From positions 175,201 through 239,200 of the forward strand of contig CAXHUQ010000947.1 in assembly GCA_964020085.1 (NCBI GenBank): DNA of 64,000 nt. Direction: 5' to 3'. The stretch is from Micromussa lordhowensis. Taxonomy: Eukaryota; Cnidaria; Anthozoa; Scleractinia; Lobophylliidae. Below, one piece after another: positions 36,176 to 48,179 of the stretch (positions are counted from its first letter, which is position 1; each line of letters begins with the position of its first letter). A model generated the notes under the pieces. It had not been told where the DNA came from. It saw nothing but the letters and a program-made list of their open reading frames with translations, and searched no databases. The translations under genes were made by a program, and so were the position numbers.

Positions 36176-38865
36176 TCAGAAAACGCGCGCTGGGGGTCCC
36201 CTTGGCAAATTTGACATAGCTCGGCTCCACGGGCACTTTAAGAGGCGCAGTTTGCAGCAAAATGTTGTGCTAGGCTGGCACTTCAAGGAAATGCTAGTTA
36301 GGACATGATGGCATTCGCGCCAGGGTGTTTTTTCTGGCCTTCTTTTTGCAGGAGTTTGACCTGCTCCCAACTTTGCAGAATTTCAGAAAACGCGCGCTGG
36401 GGGTCCCCTTGGCAAATTTGACATAGCTCGGCTCCACGGGCATTTTTAGAGGCGCGGTTTGCAGCAAAATGTTGTGCTAGGTTGGCACTTCAAGGAAATC
36501 CTAGTTAAGACATGATGGCATTCGCGCAAGGGTGTTTTTTCCGGCCTTCTTTTTGCAGGAGTTTGACCTGCTCCCAACTTTGCAGAATTTCAGAAAACGC
36601 GCGCTTGGGGTCCCCTTGGCAAATTTGACATAGCTCGGCTCCACGGGCACTTTTAGAGGCGCGGTTTGCAGCAAAATGTTGTGCTAGGTTGGCACTTCAA
36701 GGAAATTCTAGTTAGGACATGATGGCATTCGCGCCAGGGTGCTTTTTCTGGCCTTCTTTTTGCAAAAGTTTGACCTGCTCCCAACTTTGCAGAATTTCAG
36801 AAAACGCGCGCTGGGGGTCCCCTTGGCAAATTTGACATAGCTCGGCTCCACGGGCACTTTTAGAGACGCGGTTTGCAGCAAAATGTTGTGCTAGGTTAGG
36901 ACTTCAAAGAAATGTTAGTTAGAACATGATGGCATTCGCGCTAGGGTGTTTTTTCTGGCCTTCTTTTTGCAGGAGTTTGACCTGCTCCCAACTTTGCAGA
37001 ATTTCAGAAAACGCGGGCTGGGGGTCCCCTTGGCAAATTTGACATAGCTCGGCTCCACGGGCACTTTTAGAGGCGCGGTTTGCAGCAAAATGTTGTGCTA
37101 GGTTGGCACTTCAAGGAAATTTTAGTTAAGACATGATGGCATTCGCGCCAAGGTGTTTTTTCTGGCCTTCTTTTTGCAGGAGTTTGATCTGCTCCCAACT
37201 TTGCAGAATTTCAGAAAACGCGCGCTGGGGGTCCCCTTGGCAAATTTGACATAGCTCGGCTCCACGGGCATTTTTAGAGGCGCAGTTTGCAGCAAAATGT
37301 TGTGCTAGGTTGACGCTTCAAGGAAATCCTAGTTAGGACATGATGGCATTCGCGCCAGGGTGTTTTTTCTGACCTTGTTTTTGCAGGAGTTTGACCTGCT
37401 CCCAACTTTGCAGAATTTCAGAAAACGCGCGCTGGGGGTCCCCTTGGCAAATTTGACATAGCTCGGCTCCACGGGCACTTTTAGAGGCGCGGTTTGCAGC
37501 AAAATGTTGTGCTAGGTTGGCACTTGAAGGAAATTCTAGTTAGGACATGATGGCATTCGCGCCAGGGTGTTTTTTCTGACCTTGTTTTTGCAGGAGTTTG
37601 ACCTGCTCCCAACTTTGCAGAATTTCAGAAAACGCGCGCTGGGGGTCCCCTTGGCAAATTTGACATAGCTCGGCTCCACGGGCACTTTTAGAGGCGCGGT
37701 TTGCAGCAAAATGTTGTGCTAGGTTGGCACTTGAAGGAAATTCTAGTTAGAACATGATGGCATTCGCGCCAGGGTGTTTTTTCTGGCCTTCTTTTTGCAA
37801 AAGTTTGACCTGCTCCCAACTTTGCAGAATTTCAGAAAACGCGCGCTGGGGGTCCCCTTGGCAAATTTGACATAGCTCGGCTCCACGGGCACTTTTAGAG
37901 GCGCGGTTTGCAGCAAAATGTTGTGCTAGGTTGGCACTTCAAGGAAATCGTAGTTACGACATGATGGCATTCGCGCCAGGGTGTTTTTTGTGGCCTTCTT
38001 TTTGCAGGAGTTTGACCTGCTCCCAACTTTGCAGAATTTCAGAAAACGCGCGCTGGTGGTCCCCTTGGCAAATTTGACATAGCTCGGCTCCACGGGCACT
38101 TTTAGAGGCGCGGTTTGCAGCAAAATGTTGTGCTAGGTTGGCACTTCAAGGAAATCCTAGTTAGGACATGATGGCATTCGCGCCAGGGTGTTTTTTCTGG
38201 CCTTCTTTTTGCAGGAGTTTGACCTGTCCCAACTTTCCAGAATTTCAGAAAACGCGCGCTGGGGGTCCCATTGGCAAATTTGACATAGCTCGGCTCCACG
38301 GGCACTTTTAGAGGCGCAGTTTGCAGCAACATGTTGTGTTAGGTTGGCACTTCAAGGAAATGCTAGTTAGGACATGATGGCATTCGCGCCAGGGTGTTTT
38401 TTCTGGCCTTCTTTTTGTAGGAGTTTGACCTGCTCCCAACTTTGCAGAATTTCAGAAAACGCGCGCTGGGGGTCCCCTTGGCAAATTTGACATAGCTCGG
38501 CTCCACGGGCACTTTTAGAGGCGCAGTTTGCAGCAAAATGTTGTGCTAGGTTGGCACTTCAAGGAAATGCTAGTTAGGACATGATGGCATTCGCGCCAGG
38601 GTGTTTTTTCTGGCCTTCTTTTTGCAGGAGTTTGACCTGCTCCCAACTTTGCAGAATTTCAGAAAACGCGCGCTGGGGGTCCCCTTGGCAAATTTGACAT
38701 AGCTCGGCTCCACGGGCACTTTTAGAGACGCGGTTTGCAGCAAAATGTTGTGCTAGGTTGGCACTTTAAGGAAATGTTAGTTAGGACATGATGGCATTCG
38801 CGCCAGGGTGTTTTTTCTGGCCTTTTTTTTGCAGGAGTTTGACCTGCTCCCAACTTTGCAGAATT
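36176..38865 (+). repeat. Long higher-order repeat C, copy 1 (13 monomers, 2,690 bp)
   Basis: Copies are anchored on a monomer pair with CACTTTAAGAGGCGCAG. Diagnostic monomers in order include: TTTTTCCGG and GCGCTTGGGG; GCTTTTTCTGG; CTAGGGTG with GAGACGCGG and GTTAGGACTTC; CCAAGGTG with TTTGATCTGC; TTTTCTGACC; and GACCTGTCCCAACTTTCCAG (near 38221, one base short, giving 2,690 rather than 2,691). Confidence 0.82.
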
Positions 38866-40935
38866 TCAGAAAACGCGGGCTGGGGGTCCCCTTGGCAAAT
38901 TTGACATAGCTCGGCTCCACGGGCACTTTAAGAGGCGCAGTTTGCAGCAAAATGTTGTGCTAGGTTGGCACTTCAAGGAAATGCTAGTTACGACATGATG
39001 GCATTCGCGCCAGGGTGTTTTTTCTGGCCTTCTTTTTGCAGGAGTTTGACCTGCTCCCAACTTTGCAGAATTTCAGAAAACGCGCGCTGGGGGTCCCCTT
39101 GGCAAATTTGACATAGCTCGGCTCCACGGGCATTTTTAGAGGCGGGATTTGCAGCAAAATGTTGTGCTAGGTTGGCACTTCAAGGAAATCCTAGTTAAGA
39201 CATGATGGCATTCGCGCAAGGGTGTTTTTTTTGGCCTTCTTTTTGCAAGAGTTTGACCTGCTCCCAACTTTGCAGAATTTCAGAAAACGCGCGCTTGGGG
39301 TCCCCTTGGCAAATTTGACATAGCTCGGCTCCACGGGCACTTTTAGAGGCGCGGTTTGCAGCAAAATGTTGTGCTAGGTTGGCACTTCAAGGAAATTTTA
39401 GTTAGGACATGATGGCATTCGCGCCAGGGTGCTTTTTCTGGCCTTCTTGTTGCAGGAGTTTGACCTGCTCCCAACTTTGCAGAATTTCAGAAAACGCGCG
39501 CTGGGGGTCCCCTTGGCAAATTTGACATAGCTCGGCTCCACGGGCACTTTTAGAGACGCGGTTTGCAGCAAAATGTTGTGCTAGGTTAGGACTTCAAGGA
39601 AATGTTAGTTAGAACATGATGGCATTCGCGCTAGGGTGTTTTTTCTGGCCTTCTTTTTGCAGGAGTTTGACCTGCTCCCAACTTTGCAGAATTTCAGAAA
39701 ACGCGGGCTGGGGGTCCCCTTGGCAAATTTGACATAGCTCGGCTCCACGGGCACTTTTAGAGGCGCGGTTTGCAACAAGATGTTGTGCTAGGTTGGCACT
39801 TCAAGGAAATTTTAGTTAAGACATGATGGCATTCGCGCCAAGGTGTTTTTTCTGGCCTTCTTTTTGCAGGAGTTTGATCTGCTCCCAACTTTGCAGAATT
39901 TCAGAAAACGCGCGCTGGGGGTCCCCTTGGCAAATTTGACATAGCTCGGCTCCACGGGCACTTTTAGAGGCGCAGTTTGCAGCAAAATGTTGTGCTAGGT
40001 TGACGCTTCAAGGAAATCCTAGTTAACACATGATGGCATTCGCGCCAGGGTGTTTTTTCTGACCTTCTTTTTGCAGGAGTTTGACCTGCTCCCAACTTTG
40101 CAGAATTTCAGAAAACGCGCGCTGGGGGTCCCCTTGGCAAATTTGACATAGCTCGGCTCCACGGGCACTTTTAGAGGCGCGGTTTGCAGCAAAATGTTGT
40201 GCTAGGTTGGCACTTTAAGGAAATTTTAGTTAGGACATGATGGCATTCGCGCCAGGGTGCTTTCTCTGGCCTTCTTGTTGCAGGAGTTTGACCTGCTCCC
40301 AACTTTGCAGAATTTCAGAAAACGCGCGCTGGGGGTCCCCTTGGCAAATTTGACATAGCTCGGCTCCACGGGCACTTTTAGAGACGCGGTTTGCAGCAAA
40401 ATGTTGTGCTAGGTTAGGACTTCAAGGAAATGTTAGTTAGAACATGATGGCATTCGCGCTAGGGTGTTTTTTCTGGCCTTCTTTTTGCAGGAGTTTGACC
40501 TGCTCCCAACTTTGCAGAATTTCAGAAAACGCGGGCTGGGGGTGCCCTTGGCAAATTTGACATAGCTCGGCTCCACGGGCACTTTTAGAGGCGCGGTTTG
40601 CAACAAGATGTTGTGCTAGGTTGGCACTTCAAGGAAATGCTAGTTAGGACATGATGGCATTCGCGCCAGGGTGTTTTTTCTGGCCTTCTTTTTGCAGGAG
40701 TTTGACCTGCTCCCAACTTTGCAGAATTTCAGAAAACGCGCGCTGGGGGTCCCCTTGGCAAATTTGACATAGCTCGGCTCCACGGGCACTTTTAGAGACG
40801 CGGTTTGCAGCAAAATGTTGTGCTAGGTTGGCACTTTAAGGAAATGTTAGTTAGGACATGATGGCATTCGCGCCAGGGTGTTTTTTCTGGCCTTTTTTTT
40901 GCAGGAGTTTGACCTGCTCCCAACTTTGCAGAATT
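38866..40935 (+). repeat. Long higher-order repeat C, copy 2 (10 monomers, 2,070 bp)
   Basis: This starts with the same anchor. It contains a four-monomer subcycle (GCTTTTTCTGGCC with TTCTTGTTGC, CTAGGGTG, CCAAGGTG, TTCTGACC) beginning at 39431 and restarting at 40259, exactly 828 bp apart. The second round breaks off after GGTTTGCAACAAGATG (near 40600) and returns early to the anchor segment. A 5'-end pair carries CATTTTTAGAGGCGGG and CGCAAGGGTG. Confidence 0.82.
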
Positions 40936-43626
40936 TCAGAAAACGCGGGCTGGGGGTCCCCTTGGCAAATTTGACATAGCTCGGCTCCACGGGCACTTTA
41001 AGAGGCGCAGTTTGCAGCAAAATGTTGTGCTAGGTTGGCACTTCAAGGAAATGCTAGTTACGACATGATGGCATTCGCGCCAGGGTGTTTTTTCTGGCCT
41101 TCTTTTTGCAGGAGTTTGACCTGCTCCCAACTTTGCAGAATTTCAGAAAACGCGCGCTGGGGGTCCCCTTGGCAAATTTGACATAGCTCGGCTCCACGGG
41201 CATTTTTAGAGGCGGGATTTGCAGCAAAATGTTGTGCTAGGTTGGCACTTCAAGGAAATCCTAGTTAAGACATGATGGCATTCGCGCAAGGGTGTTTTTT
41301 TTGGCCTTCTTTTTGCAAGAGTTTGACCTGCTCCCAACTTTGCAGAATTTCAGAAAACGCGCGCTTGGGGTCCCCTTGGCAAATTTGACATAGCTCGGCT
41401 CCACGGGCACTTTTAGAGGCGCGGTTTGCAGCAAAATGTTGTGCTAGGTTAGCACTTCAAGGAAATTTTAGTTAGGACATGATGGCATTCGCGCCAGGGT
41501 GCTTTTTCTGGCCTTCTTGTTGCAGGAGTTTGACCTGCTCCCAACTTTGCAGAATTTCAGAAAACGCGCGCTGGGGGTCCCCTTGGCAAATTTGACATAG
41601 CTCGGCTCCACGGGCACTTTTAGAGACGCGGTTTGCAGCAAAATGTTGTGCTAGGTTAGGACTTCAAGGAAATGTTAGTTAGAACATGATGGCATTCGCG
41701 CTAGGGTGTTTTTTCTGGCCTTCTTTTTGCAGGAGTTTGACCTGCTCCCAACTTTGCAGAATTTCAGAAAACGCGGGCTGGGGGTCCCCTTGGCAAATTT
41801 GACATAGCTCGGCTCCACGGGCACTTTTAGAGGCGCGGTTTGCAACAAGATGTTGTGCTAGGTTGGCACTTCAAGGAAATTTTAGTTAAGACATGATGGC
41901 ATTCGCGCCAAGGTGTTTTTTCTGGCCTTCTTTTTGCAGGAGTTTGATCTGCTCCCAACTTTGCAGAATTTCAGAAAACGCGCGCTGGGGGTCCCCTTGG
42001 CAAATTTGACATAGCTCGGCTCCACGGGCACTTTTAGAGGCGCAGTTTGCAGCAAAATGTTGTGCTAGGTTGACGCTTCAAGGAAATCCTAGTTAACACA
42101 TGATGGCATTCGCGCCAGGGTGTTTTTTCTGACCTTCTTTTTGCAGGAGTTTGACCTGCTCCCAACTTTGCAGAATTTCAGAAAACGCGCGCTGGGGGTC
42201 CCCTTGGCAAATTTGACATAGCTCGGCTCCACGGGCACTTTTAGAGGCGCGGTTTGCAGCAAAATGTTGTGCTAGGTTGGCACTTTAAGGAAATTTTAGT
42301 TAGGACATGATGGCATTCGCGCCAGGGTGCTTTCTCTGGCCTTCTTGTTGCAGGAGTTTGACCTGCTCCCAACTTTGCAGAATTTCAGAAAACGCGCGCT
42401 GGGGGTCCCCTTGGCAAATTTGACATAGCTCGGCTCCACGGGCACTTTTAGAGACGCGGTTTGCAGCAAAATGTTGTGCTAGGTTAGGACTTCAAGGAAA
42501 TGTTAGTTAGAACATGATGGCATTCGCGCTAGGGTGTTTTTTCTGGCCTTCTTTTTGCAGGAGTTTGACCTGCTCCCAACTTTGCAGAATTTCAGAAAAC
42601 GCGGGCTGGGGGTCCCCTTGGCAAATTTGACATAGCTCGGCTCCACGGGCACTTTTAGAGGCGCGGTTTGCAACAAGATGTTGTGCTAGGTTGGCACTTT
42701 AAGGAAATTTTAGTTAAGACATGATGGCATTCGCGCCAAGGTGTTTTTTCTGGCCTTCTTTTTGCAGGAGTTTGATCTGCTCCCAACTTTGCAGAATTTC
42801 AGAAAACGCGCGCTGGGGGTCCCCTTGGCAAATTTGACATAGCTCGGCTCCACGGGCACTTTTAGAGGCGCAGTTTGCAGCAAAATGTTGTGCTAGGTTG
42901 ACGCTTCAAGGAAATCCTAGTTATGACATGGTGGCATTCGCGCCAGGGTTTTTTTTTTGGCCTTCTTTTTGCAGGAGTTTGACCTGCTCCCAACTTTGCA
43001 GAATTTCAGAAAACGCGCGCTGGGGGTCCCCTTGGCAAATTTGACATAGCTCGGCTCCACGGGCACTTTTAGAGGCGCGGTTTGCAGCAAAATGTTGTGC
43101 TAGGTTGGCACTTCAAGGGAATCGTAGTTAGGACATGATGGCATTCGCGCCAGGGTGTTTTTTCTGGCCTTCTTTTTGCAGGAGTTTGACCTGCTCCCAA
43201 CTTTCCAGAATTTCAGAAAACGCGCGCTGGGGGTCCCATTGGCAAATTTGACATAGCTCGGCTCCACGGGCACTTTTAGAGGCGCAGTTTGCAGCAAAAT
43301 GTTGTGTTAGGTTGGCACTTCAAGGAAATGCAAGTTAGGACATGATGGCATTCGCGCCAGGGTGTTTTTTCTGGCCTTCTTTTTGCAGGAGTTTGACCTG
43401 CTCCCAACTTTGCAGAATTTCAGAAAACGCGCGCTGGGGGTCCCCTTGGCAAATTTGACATATCTCGGCTCCACGGGCACTTTTAGAGACGCGGTTTGCA
43501 GCAAAATGTTGTGCTAGGTTGGCACTTTAAGGAAATGTTAGTTAGGACATGATGGCATTCGCGCCAGGGTGTTTTTTCTGGCCTTTTTTTTGCAGGAGTT
43601 TGACCTGCTCCCAACTTTGCAGAATT
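40936..43626 (+). repeat. Long higher-order repeat C, copy 3 (13 monomers, 2,691 bp)
   Basis: The start is nearly identical to copy 2. The 828-bp subcycle starts at 41501 and restarts at 42329 and this time runs further, ending with ATGACATGGTGGC and a long T tract near 42950. It is followed by the CTTTCCAG with GGTCCCATTGG monomer (near 43203) and ATGCAAGTTAGG. Confidence 0.83.
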
Positions 43627-46317
43627 TCAGAAAACGCGCGCTGGGGGTCCCCTTGGCAAATTTGACATAGCTCGGCTCCACGGGCACTTTAAGAGGCGCA
43701 GTTTGCAGCAAAATGTTGTGCTAGGTTGGCACTTCAAGGAAATGCTAGTTACGACATGATGGCATTCGCGCCAGGGTGTTTTTTCTGGCCTTCTTTTTGC
43801 AGGAGTTTGACCTGCTCCCAACTTTGCAGAATTTCAGAAAACGCGCGCTGGGGGTCCCCTTGGCAAATTTGACATAGCTCGGCTCCACGGGCATTTTTAG
43901 AGGCGGGGTTTGCAGCAAAATGTTGTGCTAGGTTGGCACTTCAAGGAAATCCTAGTTAAGACATGATGGCATTCGCGCAAGGGTGTTTTTTTTGGCCTTC
44001 TTTTTGCAAGAGTTTGACCTGCTCCCAACTTTGCAGAATTTCAGAAAACGCGCGCTTGGGGTCCCCTTGGCAAATTTGACATAGCTCGGCTCCACGGGCA
44101 CTTTTAGAGGCGCGGTTTGCAGCAAAATGTTGTGCTAGGTTGGCACTTCAAGGAAATTTTAGTTAGGACATGATGGCATTCGCGCCAGGGTGCTTTTTCT
44201 AGCCTTCTTGTTGCAGGAGTTTGACCTGCTCCCAACTTTGCAGAATTTCAGAAAACGCGCGCTGGGGGTCCCCTTGGCAAATTTGACATAGCTCGGCTCC
44301 ACGGGCACTTTTAGAGACGCGGTTTGCAGCAAAATGTTGTGCTAGGTTAGGACTTCAAGGAAATGTTAGTTAGAACATGATGGCATTCGCGCTAGGGTGT
44401 TTTTTCTGGCCTTCTTTTTGCAGGAGTTTGACCTGCTCCCAACTTTGCAGAATTTCAGAAAACGCGGGCTGGGGGTCTCCTTGGCAAATTTGACATAGCT
44501 CGGCTCCACGGGCACTTTTAGAGGCGCGGTTTGCAACAAGATGTTGTGCTAGGTTGGCACTTCAAGGAAATTTTAGTTAAGACATGATGGCATTCGCGCC
44601 AAGGTGTTTTTTCTGGCCTTCTTTTTGCAGGAGTTTGATCTGCTCCCAACTTTGCAGAATTTCAGAAAACGCGCGCTGGGGGTCCCCTTGGCAAATTTGA
44701 CATAGCTCGGCTCCACGGGCACTTTTAGAGGCGCAGTTTGCAGCAAAATGTTGTGCTAGGTTGACGCTTCAAGGAAATCCTAGTTAGGACATGATGGCAT
44801 TCGCGCCAGGGTGTTTTTTGTGGCCTTCTTTTTGCAGGAGTTTGACCTGCTCCCAACTTTGCAGAATTTCAGAAAACGCGCGCTGGGGGTCCCCTTGGCA
44901 AATTTGACATAGCTCGGCTCCACGGGCACTTTTAGAGGCGCGGTTTGCAGCAAAATGTTGTGCTAGGTTGGCACTTCAAGGAAATTTTAGTTAGGACATG
45001 ATGGCATTCGCGCCAGGGTGCTTTTTCTGGCCTTCTTGTTGCAGGAGTTTGACCTGCTCCCAACTTTGCAGAATTTCAGAAAACGCGCGCTGGGGGTCCC
45101 CTTGGCAAATTTGACATAGCTCGGCTCCACGGGCACTTTTAGAGACGCGGTTTGCAGCAAAATGTTGTGCTAGGTTAGGACTTCTAGGAAATGTTAGTTA
45201 GAACATGATGGCATTCGCGCTAGGGTGTTTTTTCTGGCCTTCTTTTTGCAGGAGTTTGACCTGCTCCCAACTTTGCAGAATTTCAGAAAACGCGGGCTGG
45301 GGGTCCCCTTGGCAAATTTGACATAGCTCGGCTCCACGGGCACTTTTAGAGGCGCGGTTTGCAACAAGATGTTGTGCTAGGTTGGCACTTGAAGGAAATT
45401 TTAGTTAAGACATGATGGCATTCGCGCCAAGGTGTTTTTTCTGGCCTTCTTTTTGCAGGAGTTTGATCTGCTCCCAACTTTGCAGAATTTCAGAAAACGC
45501 GCGCTGGGGGTCCCCTTGGCAAATTTGACATAGCTCGGCTCCACGGGCACTTTTAGAGGCGCAGTTTGCAGCAAAATGTTGTGCTAGGTTGACGCTTCAA
45601 GGAAATGCTAGTTAGGACATGATGGCATTCGCGCCAGGGTGTTTTTTGTGGCCTTCTTTTTGCAGGAGTTTGACCTGCTCCCAACTTTGCAGAATTTCAG
45701 AAAACGCGCGCTGGGGGTCCCCTTGGCAAATTTGACATAGCTCGGCTCCACGGGCACTTTTAGAGGCGCGGTTTGCAGCAAAATGTTGTGCTAGGTTGGC
45801 ACTTCAAGGAAATCCTAGTTAGGACATGATGGCATTCGCGCCAGGGTGTTTTTTCTGGCCTTCTTTTTGCAGGAGTTTGACCTGCTCCCAACTTTCCAGA
45901 ATTTCAGAAAACGCGCGCTGGGGGTCCCATTGGCAAATTTGACATAGCTCGGCTCCACGGGCACTTTTAGAGGCGCAGTTTGCAGCAAAATGTTGTGTTA
46001 GGTTGGCACTTCAAGGAAATGCAAGTTAGGACATGATGGCATTCGCGCCAGGGTGTTTTTTCTGGCCTTCTTTTTGCAGGAGTTTGACCTGCTCCCAACT
46101 TTGCAGAATTTCAGAAAACGCGCGCTGGGGGTCCCCTTGGCAAATTTGACATAGCTCGGCTCCACGGGCACTTTTAGAGACGCGGTTTGCAGCAAAATGT
46201 TGTGCTAGGTTGGCACTTTAAGGAAATGTTAGTTAGGACATGATGGCATTCGCGCCAGGGTGTTTTTTCTGGCCTTTTTTTTGCAGGAGTTTGACCTGCT
46301 CCCAACTTTGCAGAATT
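43627..46317 (+). repeat. Long higher-order repeat C, copy 4 (13 monomers, 2,691 bp)
   Basis: It has the same length and order as copy 3. The subcycle starts at 44192 and 45020 (828 bp apart), but here its fourth monomer reads GTTTTTTGTGGCC instead of TTCTGACC. It ends with the CTTTCCAG and ATGCAAGTTAGG monomers. Confidence 0.83.
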
Positions 46318-48179
46318 TCAGAAAACGCGGGCTGGGGGTCCCCTTGGCAAATTTGACATAGCTCGGCTCCACGGGCACTTTAAGAGGCGCAGTTTGCAGC
46401 AAAATGTTGTGCTAGGTTGGCACTTCAAGGAAATGCTAGTTAGGACATGATGGCATTCGCGCCAGGGTGTTTTTTCTGGCCTTCTTTTTGCAGGAGTTTG
46501 ACCTGCTCCCAACTTTGCAGAATTTCAGAAAACGCGGGCTGGGGGTCCCCTTGGCAAATTTGACATAGCTCGGCTCCACGGGCATTTTTAGAGGCGCGGT
46601 TTCCAGCAAAATGTTGTGCTAGGTTGGCACTTCAAGGAAATGCTAGTTAGGACATGATGGCATTCGCGCCAGGGTGCTTTTTCTGGCCTTCTTTTTGCAA
46701 AAGTTTGATCTGCTCCCAACTTTGCAGAATTTCAGAAAACGCGCGCTGGGGGTCCCCTTGGCAAATTTGACATAGCTCGGCTCCACGGGCACTTTTAGAG
46801 GCGCAGTTTGAAGCAAAATGTTGTGCTAGGTTGACGCTTTAAGGAAATCCTAGTTAGGACATGATGGCATTCGCGCCAGGGTGTTTTTTCTGACCTTCTT
46901 TTTGCAGGAGTTTGACCTGCTCCCAACTTTGCAGAATTTTAGAAAACGCGCGCTGGGGGTCCCCTTGGCAAATTTGACATAGCTCGGCTCCACGGGCACT
47001 TTTAGAGGCGCGGTTTGCAGCAAAATGTTGTGCTAGGTTGGCACTTGAAGGAAATTCTAATTAGGACATGATGGCACTCGCGCCAGGGTGTTTTTTCTGG
47101 CCTTCTTTTTGCAGGAGTTTGACCTGCTCCCAACTTTGCAGAATTTCAGAAAACGCGCGCTGGGGGTCCCCTTGGCAAATTTGACATAGCTCGGCTCCAC
47201 GGGCACTTTTAGAGGCGCGGTTTGCAGCAAAATGTTGTGCTAGGTTGGCACTTCAAGGAAATTGTAGTTACGACATGATGGCATTCGCGCCAGGGTGTTT
47301 TTTGTGGCCTTCTTTTTGCAGGAGTTTGACCTGCTCCCAACTTTGCAGAATTTCAGAAAACGCGCGCTGGGGGTCCCCTTGGCAAATTTGACATAGCTCG
47401 GCTCCACGGGCACTTTTAGAGGCGCGGTTTGCAGCAAAATGTTGTGCTAGGCTGGCACTTCAAGGAAATCCTAGTTAGGACATGATGGCATTCGCGCCAG
47501 GGTGTTTTTTCTGGCCTTCTTTTTGCAGGAGTTTGACCTGTCCCAACTTTCCAGAATTTCAGAAAACGCGCGCTGGGGGTCCCATTGGCAAATTTGACAT
47601 AGCTCGGCTCCACGGGCACTTTTAGAGGCGCAGTTTGCAGCAAAATGTTGTGTTAGGTTGGCACTTCAAGGAAATGCTAGTTAGGACATGATGGCATTCG
47701 CTCCAGGGTGTTTTTTCTGGCCTTCTTTTTGCAGGAGTTTGACCTGCTCCCAACTTTGCAGAATTTCAGAAAACGCGCGCTGGGGGTCCCCTTGGCAAAT
47801 TTGACATAGCTCGGCTCCACGGGCACTTTTAGAGGCGCAGTTTGCAGCAAAATGTTGTGCTAGGTTGGCACTTCAAGGAAATGCTAGTTAGGACATGATG
47901 GCATTCGCGCCAGGGTGTTTTTTCTGGCCTTCTTTTTGCAGGAGTTTGACCTGCTCCCAACTTTGCAGAATTTCAGAAAACGCGCGCTGGGGGTCCCCTT
48001 GGCAAATTTGACATAGCTCGGCTCCACGGGCACTTTTAGAGACGCGGTTTGCAGCAAAATGTTGTGCTAGGTTGGCACTTTAAGGAAATGTTAGTTAGGA
48101 CATGATGGCATTCGCGCCAGGGTGTTTTTTCTGGCCTTTTTTTTGCAGGAGTTTGACCTGCTCCCAACTTTGCAGAATT
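46318..48179 (+). repeat. Long higher-order repeat C, copy 5 (9 monomers, 1,862 bp)
   Basis: This is the shortest copy. It lacks the GAGACGCGG, CTAGGGTG and CCAAGGTG subcycle and passes from a GCTTTTTCTGG monomer with TTTTTGCAAAAG (near 46697) straight to TTCTGACC. It keeps GACCTGTCCCAACTTTCCAG (near 47531), so it resembles copy 1 more than copies 2-4. Confidence 0.82.
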
